Position numbers and translations under genes: made by a program
Part shown: in pieces, positions 56,835 to 64,000 of the stretch
Position numbering within the stretch: position 1 is the stretch's first letter
How the letters are laid out: every line of letters starts with the position of its first letter
Notes under the pieces: generated by a model
Seen by the model: the letters and a program-made list of their open reading frames with translations, nothing else
What the model was told of the DNA's origin: nothing
The model's database searches: none
Assembly: GCA_963691705.1 (NCBI GenBank)
Contig: OY829542.1
Location: 19,392,579 to 19,456,578 of the forward strand
Length of the DNA: 64,000 nt
Origin: Viola odorata
Lineage: Eukaryota > Streptophyta > Magnoliopsida > Malpighiales > Violaceae
Direction: 5' to 3'

Positions 56835-57929
56835 CTGTTTCGAACTCCATAATCAGTATGACAGCTTTTTAAAAAGGAACAGTAATAATTAACTAAATAG
56901 CAGATCATACGAGACTTGAAAGTCATATTTGTTGTATACAATCAATATTCAAGTCATATTTGTTGCATACAATCAATATAAAAGTAAAGGCATTGCACAT
57001 AACTCCAGGATAGACATGTGGAGACTTTAACATACATACTACAAATGCATATCAGTATAGAACATGCATACCTAAGAGTATAAAGACTGTCCAAAACTTT
57101 GGAATTTTGATTAAAGCACAAAAATGGCAAGCTGATTAATCATTAATAGAAGCAAGCTCAAATCAATAGAAAAACATCATAAGAGGAAATCTTGTGTTGC
57201 TTCAAGGTGCTAGTTAACTCCATTCTGGATCATTGTTTCTTTTGTATTCTAACTTTTAAGGCAACAGAAGGATCATGTTGCAGGGACATGATGGAAAACT
57301 TATAACAGCAACCATCATCCATCTGCCTGCCCACACTAATCAACCCTATTATATAAAGGTTCTTCTAGTCCTCCACCGCATTTTCGATATAATTTGGCAG
57401 CTCTCATTCCAACTCACAACTAACAGTTCTTCACTTGTACCACTCCATTAAATAACATTCCATCAAATTTTATAAGTGATCTAAAGCATTGCTACTCACT
57501 ACATGCATTCAATCAAAAAATCCTACACAGAGGCAGCGAAATTTATGGGATTTTACGACTGGAAAATGCAAGACTTTCCAGTTATCCACTTCCTGTAATC
57601 AGCCACTAATCAAAGGGCTATACAAATGTCAACTAATGCATAACATCCAACATCAACCTGAGACTAACAAAATTACTGTTAAGAAGCTAAAACTTAACTA
57701 ATATGAAGTACTTACTTACTAAGGTACGACTCTAGTGAATGGTTAAAGCAAGCAAGAAAGCAACTCATTGAACATATCTGATCCAAAAGTTGCAATGTTA
57801 TTTCACTATTCCTCTATTTTCCAAGCAAGAGTTGCCACAACTGTGACCATCGAGATATAAGTTAAAATTGAAGAAGTCTTCGTATATAATATACGATAAG
57901 CATAAAGTATAAAATAGTAAAACATGTAC
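56835..57929. other. Harbinger interior shared in inverse with the right copy
   Basis: 57030-57180 is the inverse of 61470-61612 at high identity, and 56890-56960 matches the inverse of about 61795-61845. No coding exon is seen. Confidence 0.7.
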
Positions 57930-58005
57930 CTTTTCCAAGATCAATAGGATCAGCATGCACAACAACAACCCTCCCCAATATGGAATGCACCCCACTTAGT
58001 GGTAT
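57930..58005 (-). pseudogene. Captured exon of Cu/Zn superoxide dismutase
   Basis: The minus strand encodes [19 protein letters not shown] then IDLGKG, the conserved SOD segment around the copper/zinc-site loop. It lies between an AG acceptor and a GTAC donor. The normal sequence has HADPDDLGKG; here the first D is I. Only this exon is seen. Confidence 0.88.
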
Positions 58006-58841
58006 CTACAAGTTGAAACAAAGAAGCAGAGTTCACTAACTAAGAAATGAAATCTTTGGCAGTAAGAATTAGTGCGGTTCAATGTCAAGCAAATGGTCTG
58101 AAAACAGAAGAAACTTGGCAACAAGATGATCTGCAAGTAAACTATATAGACAACACGGGTAGAGAAGGTGAATCCTTCTCCCCTTCTATAAGTATCTTTG
58201 TACTCAAAATTTCCAAACATTGTAAAAGATCAAGACCACAAAATAGCAATTACACTAATTCTCCATGTTTTGCAAAGATCTCACATGCTTGGATGCATCA
58301 TGATAATACCATGTACAAACTCACGCACCACAACTGAAAAAACTTCTAGCAATTTATGCATGTGTAAACATATCAAGGAAAATTTAACACAACTATATAA
58401 GCTGAAGCAATATGTACGTAATATATACTCCCTACTTTGTAGTAAGTGTCGTTGAGCTACAAGCTCATTGGTCAGTTTGTAACATGGTTACTAGTTAAAG
58501 AAATCAAGAATTAAAGCTGTCTTCTCCACAATAATAACAAAAAAATGTGTCCTTTATCTTTGACATGCTGAAAGAAAATATAAGGGACATGTTTCATGCT
58601 GTAAAGTGGTGGTGTCGGATCACTACCGTACAGAAGTGACAAGGCAGAAGAAACATGATTCGCATTAACCAAAAAGATCAGGAATAAAGACTTGGCAACA
58701 TTGTATGCTACAAGCAATAACGAACATAGAACTATGCATAGAATGAGACAATGTATCGAAGGAGTTATCACCATACAAATAGATATTCAAATATAAACAT
58801 ACCCATGCCAACTCAAATTAACTGATATAGATGAACCGTAC
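58006..58841. other. Harbinger interior, no gene seen
   Basis: AT-rich sequence between the SOD and APT exons. No coding exon is recognised. Confidence 0.5.
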
Positions 58842-58933
58842 CAGGCAATTTCTTTGGTTTTCTTAATGGAACAAACTTTGCTCCAATGGCCAAGGCAATG
58901 GAAGGCCCAAATAAGAATCCCCGAGCCTCTATA
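58842..58933 (-). pseudogene. Captured exon of adenine phosphoribosyltransferase
   Basis: The minus strand encodes [20 protein letters not shown] followed by [12 protein letters not shown], the signature of plant APT, bounded by AG and a GTAC donor. The enzyme salvages adenine to AMP. Only this exon is present. The sequence is well kept apart from substitutions (usual GPPIALAIG). Confidence 0.9.
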
Positions 58934-59894
58934 CTTGGATATCAATCAAAAATCACCTCACATTCAGAAATGCAATACTATAGATAACTACTAAACAGTT
59001 TGTCACCTGAAAAAATTAACATGATAATCAAGTCCCATCTTGTAAAGCACAAAAAAGGCATCAAAATCTAAACTAAACAGTTCATCTGGTTATTATTCTT
59101 TCTAAGAAAAAAAACTAAACTTGCAGGTAGGATTGTATTTCCCCTGCATGCCAAAAATGCCAACAAAAGACCTTCCTAAAACAGAGAGGCTATTTGCCTT
59201 TCTCAACAAACAAGTATGGAACGAATCAAACATGTAATCTGGTGCCGACCAGAAAAACTAAACCAGATGCGTAGACCTCATTAATCTTCCTTTTAACCAT
59301 TTCCTTTGGCAAAAAACCAGCCAATGCTAGAGAGGAAAAGGAAAGAAGAAAAAAAACGACAATGAGTTCAATAATTTGTATCAATTTAAGAAAAATCCCA
59401 ATAAAACTTACCAAAACCCTAGATGTTGGACAAGAATCAAGATTAAGCTGCACCGATACAAGAATCTACCCGATCTTTATTAAATTGATCAGGAAAATAA
59501 ACAAAACCTAACCCTAGCCGGCTTTATTGACAACTAAACATGCTTCAGATCTAAGAAAAAATCAAATACGAAAATAACAAAAAAAAACACAAATCTAAAA
59601 GAGGAGAGGACTCGTTTCTTTGGACAAGATTTTGCAGGTTTTGAGAGAAAGAAAGAAAGAAAAGACCAGAGGGTTGTACCTGATTCAGTACCTGCTATCC
59701 TTGGTGCTGGGTGATGGAGAGTCGAGAGCAGGTTCGGTCTTTGTGTCCGCAGCGCTGGACTGAGGACGAGAGGTTGATGCCGAAGAAGAGAATGGAATTT
59801 AGGGTTGAGGACAAGAGCTTGATGCCGAAGAAGAGAATGGAAGGGTTGAGGACGAGAGCAGGGTTGAGAATCGACGCAAAGAGGCAGAGATGAG
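58934..59894. other. Harbinger interior with gene 5'-end-like sequence
   Basis: No protein is recognised. A 48-bp near-tandem duplication (GATGCCGAAGAAGAGAATGG) lies at about 59776-59862. Orientation and position suggest a 5' UTR or promoter captured with the minus-strand exons. Confidence 0.5.
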
Positions 59895-60156
59895 TAAGGG
59901 TAGAGTTGGTATTATGAAAGTTTCATTTAATTTTGCAAATGGAGAACCGAGTTTTGCAAATGGAGAGCTCCCTTTGTAAAATTTTGAAAACAGGTTTTTG
60001 GTGTTTTCAAAACTTACACATGAGTTTTCATTCTGAAAATTTTCATTTTCATTTCGAAATGAAAACAACGCGAAGTAAACACGTTTTCGGAAAAAAAAAT
60101 CCAGTTTTAAAAAAACTGGAGAATTTTCGGGAAAATTCCCTGAGGTAAACAGGGCC
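59895..60156. repeat. Inner TIR of the left Harbinger copy
   Basis: Inverse of 60378-60640. It ends CCTGAGGTAAACAGGGCC next to TTA. It contains one GTTTACTTCG motif (in inverse) as in the outer TIR. Confidence 0.85.
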
Positions 60157-60377
60157 TTACTATTGAATCTCACTTTGTACTTTTTTTTGTATATATAATT
60201 AAGCAGTACATGTATTTGAGCTAATAACTTGGTTACAAATAACAGTTTGCAATCAAGAGGAAAACAGATTCTCCAGGTTGCGAGGCCCTGTCCAAAGAGC
60301 AACAATAAAAACAAAAATAAAAATCGTTTTGACACCCAACATTATTTCCGTTAGATACTTCGGCACCCAAGCACTTA
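60157..60377. other. Spacer between the two Harbinger elements
   Basis: 221 bp counting the TTA on each side. This is probably ancestral DNA between two insertions. No feature is seen in it. Confidence 0.6.
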
Positions 60378-60640
60378 GGCCCTGTTTACCTCAGGGAATT
60401 TTCCCGAAAAATCTTCAGTTTTTTGAAAACGTGTTTACTTCGAGTTGTTTTCATTTCAAAAACGAAAATGAAAATTTTCAGAATGAAAACTCATGTGTAA
60501 GTTTTGAAAACACCAAAAACCTGTTTTCAAAATTTTCTTTGCTTTTACAAAGCCAGTTTTCAAAATGGAAAACTCGGTTCTACATTTAGAGAATTAAATG
60601 AAACTTTTTTAATACACTTTTACCCCTCACCATTTCTTCA
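60378..60640. repeat. Inner TIR of the right Harbinger copy
   Basis: Inverse of 59895-60156. It contains the CGTGTTTACTTCG motif. Confidence 0.85.
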
Positions 60641-62200
60641 CGTTCTTCGTCCTCATTCTTCCTTTTCATCTGCTCACGTTCCTCTTCATCTTCTTCCTCT
60701 TCATCTGCTCACGTTCCTCTTCATCTTCTTCCTCTTCTTGCATTCCTCTTCTCTTCTCCCTCCGACGTCGACCTTCTTCTCCACTCTCGGCTCCGTCCGA
60801 CTGCTCTCGGTCTCGGGATTTGTTGGATCTGGTACTGAAGCGTCGGATCTGGTTAGGTAAGTCCATCTTTTTCCTCTCGTGCCCTACCTTTTCCTGTGTT
60901 CTCGTCTCTTTTAGGCATATTTTCCTGACTCTTCTTCGTTTTTGCTTGAAACAGCTAAATGGGTTTGTTTTGTCTGCAAACTCGTTTCGTATGGTTGTTT
61001 TTTTGTTGTCCATCATGTAAAATTATCATTTCATTACTGTGTTTATCGCTTTGTTACTAATTTTGTGCTGGAAACCCCTATCTTTTTAAGGAAATTATGC
61101 TTGTGTGTTTGATAATGTGAATTAACCTGAATTTTGTATGGTAGATTACCTGCTTTCTGGCACTAAGATTGATTTTGAGTTAGGGATTTTTTTCAGTTTC
61201 CTGTTTCGTTTTGGTAGAAGGAAAGTAAGACACACATACCATTAGAAATGTAGAAAATGTTACCCAAAAGTTAATTAGAATGGAGTTTCTGATTTTAAGT
61301 GGGATAACAAACAATTAGCTAATGATTCATCAGGGATGTGTTTGTATGTGTTTAGTAATTAGAATGGTTTACATGTTATTGCGTTTTTGATGTGGTAGAA
61401 TTCATCTCTTTGTTTTTTTCATGCTTCGATATAGTGTTTTCATGAGTAATTTCCTCTTATGATGTTTGTCTATTGATTTGAGCTTGCTTCTATTAATGAT
61501 TAATCAGCTTGCCATTTTTGTGCTTCAATCAAAATTCCAAAGTTTTGGACAGTCTTTATACTCTTAGGTATGCATGTTCTATAATGATATGCATTTGTAG
61601 TATGTATGTTAAAGTTTTTTTAGCATGAGCTTTCATATAATTGAATCAGCTTGGTCTGGGGCAACTTTGGAAATAAGGCTCAATGGTTTGGCTAATGTTT
61701 TCATTCAATAGCTTTATTTTCTGTGTGATTTCACAGTTGTCGTCTATCAAGCTAGGGATAGAATTTCATGTCTGGGAAATTGTGGTGGTTACAGTTGAAT
61801 ATTGTATACAACAAATATGACTTCTAAGTCTCGTAGGGATTTCAATTTCTAAAATTGATGGTTAATGGCTAGGCCTATGGGATCTAAGGTTTACCAAGCC
61901 AGGACTGCTATGGGAAACTATTGCTGCAGTGAAATATATTACAGCAGTTATGATAATTGATGGTTAAGCCTTGTAAGGGTTTAACTTCCAAAATTTTAGT
62001 TTTTGATGATTGTGAATTCCCCCTTCCCTTCTCAAGTTATTCAATGGTCTATTTTAAAGAGTGTTGTGGGTTTTTTTCCTTTCTTACTTAAACTGTAACT
62101 GTTGGTATTTGGAATTAAGGTGAATAGGGTACGTGCTTCCTGAATGGTTTCTCACATTTTGGTTCTGATTTTCTATCCTTTTTGTGTTTAAAATGCGCAG
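60641..62200 (+). other. Captured 5' UTR-like region and intron in the right Harbinger copy
   Basis: A C/T-rich leader with a 35-bp tandem repeat (60660-60740) precedes a donor GGTTAG/GTAAG at about 60857. The long stretch to the acceptor TGCGCAG (62200) behaves as an intron. Parts are the inverse of 56890-57180 in the left copy. Confidence 0.55.
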
Positions 62201-62356
62201 GTGGTTTGCACAGTTGGAAGCGTTGTGTTTGTCAGCATCTTACTTATACGCGGAGTATGGACTGGTGTGACATATTTACAGGAAAGACGCCACTTTAAGA
62301 TGAGTGGATTTGATGATGACCACAGTGCATGGAATGGCTCGCAACCTGCAACATGA
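62201..62356 (+). pseudogene. Captured last exon of a plant membrane protein, possibly SHW1-like
   Basis: After an AG acceptor the exon encodes VVCTVGSVVFVSILLIRGVW and TGVTYLQE, then DDDHSAWNGSQPAT and TGA. It has one transmembrane segment near a polar tail. The pattern resembles the end of SHORT HYPOCOTYL IN WHITE LIGHT 1-type proteins as I remember them; treat the name as a guess. The frame is intact. Confidence 0.55.
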
Positions 62357-62739
62357 TCGTTCCTTTCTGAAAGAACAAATTGTGCACAGATTGATTCCTA
62401 ATTAGAGGAAAAACATTAAAATTAGGAGTATACTACAGGCAGAAACGAATGGCATTGTGATGTTTTAGTATTCAAATAGGAACTTTGCATTATATAGATT
62501 ACTCTGTTATGGGAGGGCTTCTACCCATGAAATTATAGATCAATGTTGTACTTTTTGATACATACTGAGTTCTAGAAATAAGAAGAGGGAGACGTACTGC
62601 TTTTTGTTCCTGGTTTTGAATATCACTACATTTCTTGGTAATTTACCTTATAAAAGATGTAGGGATATGATATTCCCCGATGTAACGAGGACTTTCTCGT
62701 ATTTTTGCCCCATCGATCAAAGCTTATTTTTTCAACCTA

Positions 62740-63072
62740 AATAGGAAATACTTACACAATATTTAAATGCAATATTAGAAGATTGATGTTATATTTAATA
62801 AGTTTTCCCTTTTTAAAATGACTATTAAATTTTCAAATGATTTCTTCTTTTCATTACAAATATTTTCGGTTTTCCACAAAAAATGAAAACGCGCGAAGTA
62901 AACACGTTTTTCAGTTTTCAGATCAGGAAATTCTTACATTCAGTGTGAAGTAAACGCGTTCTCCAGTTTTTCTGATCAGGAAACAAGCACGAAGTAAACG
63001 CGTTTTCCAATTTTCAGAATGAAAATAAAAAGCAAATTTTTAAATTGAAAATTCTCCCAGGTAAACACACCC
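62740..63072. repeat. Outer TIR of the right Harbinger copy
   Basis: Inverse of 48618-49068, with three inverted AACGYGTTTACTTCG motifs (62894, 62946, 62990). It ends GGTAAACACACCC next to TTA. Confidence 0.85.
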
Positions 63073-63121
63073 TTAACTTTTCATATAACCCTGTTATTTT
63101 TTACTTTTTTTCCCGTGTAAT

Positions 63122-64000
63122 TGATCGTCTGTCGAGAGCGTCAAAAATAATTATATGAATGTATGTGAAATAGGGGGAAAATTACAACTTACTCTACCCA
63201 CAATGGGCTTGTAGATAGTGGTACGAGGATCGTCCACAGAGACCTTTAGAATTTCGTAGTTCTGGTTTTGACTTCCTTGTCACTGAATTAGTTGGTTGGT
63301 TCTGAAACTAAAAGAAGAAAATAACAGTTAAACAGTAAAACAAACTTGGTCAAGGTACTGTGGTCACGAGATTGTGGTCAATCTTGGCCAAGCTAAAATA
63401 TCTGGGTGAAAAACTCAAGGATAAGAATTCTTGGTCAGGGCACTTCTGAGAGTTGTGTTCTTATGCTTCGGTCATCGGTTCAATGTTGTTCATTTTCATC
63501 TCCATAGCGCTGCTATGACAATGTCTAATTCAAGTTTACCTTTGGTTGTCAGTCGAGGCCCACGGTTGTCAGTCGGGTCTGAATTATATTATTCATTCAA
63601 CTAGAATTTTCAGGCTAAAACCTGAGTCGTTAATTCTAAACTTTAATAAGGAAGTAATTTGTTAAACTAGAAAATAAATAATTATAGAGATAAAGATTAT
63701 TAAGAATACTTAGACCTCGCGATGCATAAGAACTCTGCTCAATCAGCCCTGACCAAGAATAATGATGTTCTAGCCGGACATAATCATGGAGAAAACAAAA
63801 TTTATTAATCATAAAAGGGGAATAAAATCTGTAATTTTCGAATTGGAAAAATACAGAGCAATTTTGTTGTGAACAGAGGAGGAAGAAGATAATGAGTCCA
63901 ATCTCAAGTGACCTCTTGCAGCTTTTAAAGTTGTTGCCCAAGCTGTCGTATTCTAACTCCAACTCTTGTTCAAATTACAAATTACAAATTTAAATTGTTC
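63122..64000 (+). repeat. R1 repeat, copy D, cut by the window edge
   Basis: It starts TGATCGTCTGTCGAGAGCG 50 bp behind the right Harbinger element and tracks copy C to the end of the window. The right boundary and target duplication are outside. Confidence 0.8.

Larger units (their letters stand above)
48618..60156. mobile_element. PIF/Harbinger-like element, left copy, gene-capturing, split by a MULE
   Basis: It starts GGGTGCGTTTACC after TTA (48615-48617) and ends GGTAAACAGGGCC before TTA (60157-60159), which fits the 3-bp TTA target of PIF/Harbinger elements. Without the 6962-bp MULE insertion it is about 4.6 kb. It carries single exons with flanking intron sequence of three unrelated plant genes, all on the minus strand. 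No Harbinger transposase or Myb-like ORF is seen. Confidence 0.75.
60378..63072. mobile_element. PIF/Harbinger-like element, right copy, inverted relative to the left
   Basis: Starts GGCCCTGTTTACC after TTA (60375-60377) and ends GGTAAACACACCC before TTA (63073-63075). It is 2695 bp. Its left end matches the inner TIR and its right end the outer TIR of the left copy, so it is the same family in opposite orientation. It holds a promoter/5'-UTR-like region, a spliced last exon and no transposase. Confidence 0.75.

Noticed and set aside
59799..60335. 178-codon minus-strand frame and neighbours (60278-60860) across the inner TIRs
   Set aside because: They run through the inverted terminal repeats and spacer; Phe/Ser/Leu-rich translation of T-rich DNA, not genes.

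Overview
The window reads as nuclear DNA of a eudicot plant. The evidence is intron-bearing plant genes (a BASIC PENTACYSTEINE factor, a glyoxal/galactose-oxidase-like enzyme, a small EamA/TMEM42-like membrane protein), plant-type C/D snoRNAs behind a telo-box/Site II promoter, a plant histone H3 pseudogene, and a dense nest of plant transposons in AT-rich DNA. The species cannot be fixed from the sequence.

Layout. 1-7734: a young Ty3/gypsy element (minus strand) whose two LTRs differ at 6 of 916 compared sites. It is inserted into the reverse transcriptase of an older Ty1/copia element (7735-12391, minus). 12504-15361: a FAR1/FHY3-type gene broken by two stops and a frameshift, followed by an antisense golgin fragment (15717-15926) and a non-autonomous hAT-like element with an 8-bp target duplication (16942-18465). 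19118-20180: a snoRNA gene cluster, convergent with an intact BPC gene (20831-21968, 5' leader to about 23470). 24463-30041: a decayed copia element carrying a MULE (26248-27538) and a copy of an unclassified repeat family, here called R1. A duplicate of the BPC 5' leader follows at 30372-30617, then the intact TMEM42-like gene (30983-32460, minus), a mariner-like element (32997-33927), a broken histone H3 gene (34231-34954) and another R1 copy. 36736-44535: a third copia element, heavily decayed, with two more R1 insertions. 46487-48154: an intact intronless glyoxal-oxidase-like gene (minus).

48618-63072 is the most unusual region. Two PIF/Harbinger-like elements lie in opposite orientation, 221 bp apart, each flanked by TTA. 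Both carry pieces of ordinary plant genes. The left one holds introns and single exons of aspartate-semialdehyde dehydrogenase, Cu/Zn superoxide dismutase and adenine phosphoribosyltransferase. The right one holds the last exon of a membrane protein. The left element is split by a 6953-bp MULE with a perfect 9-bp target duplication (TGATTAGGG). That MULE encodes a MURA transposase with four in-frame stops but no frameshift, plus two intact ORFs on the other strand: a GRF zinc-finger/transmembrane protein and a coiled-coil-like basic/acidic protein. A fifth R1 copy runs off the right edge.

The genes do not form a pathway. The window is a few host genes separated by layered insertions, so the order of events can be read from the nesting: copia before gypsy; Harbinger before MULE; copia before R1.
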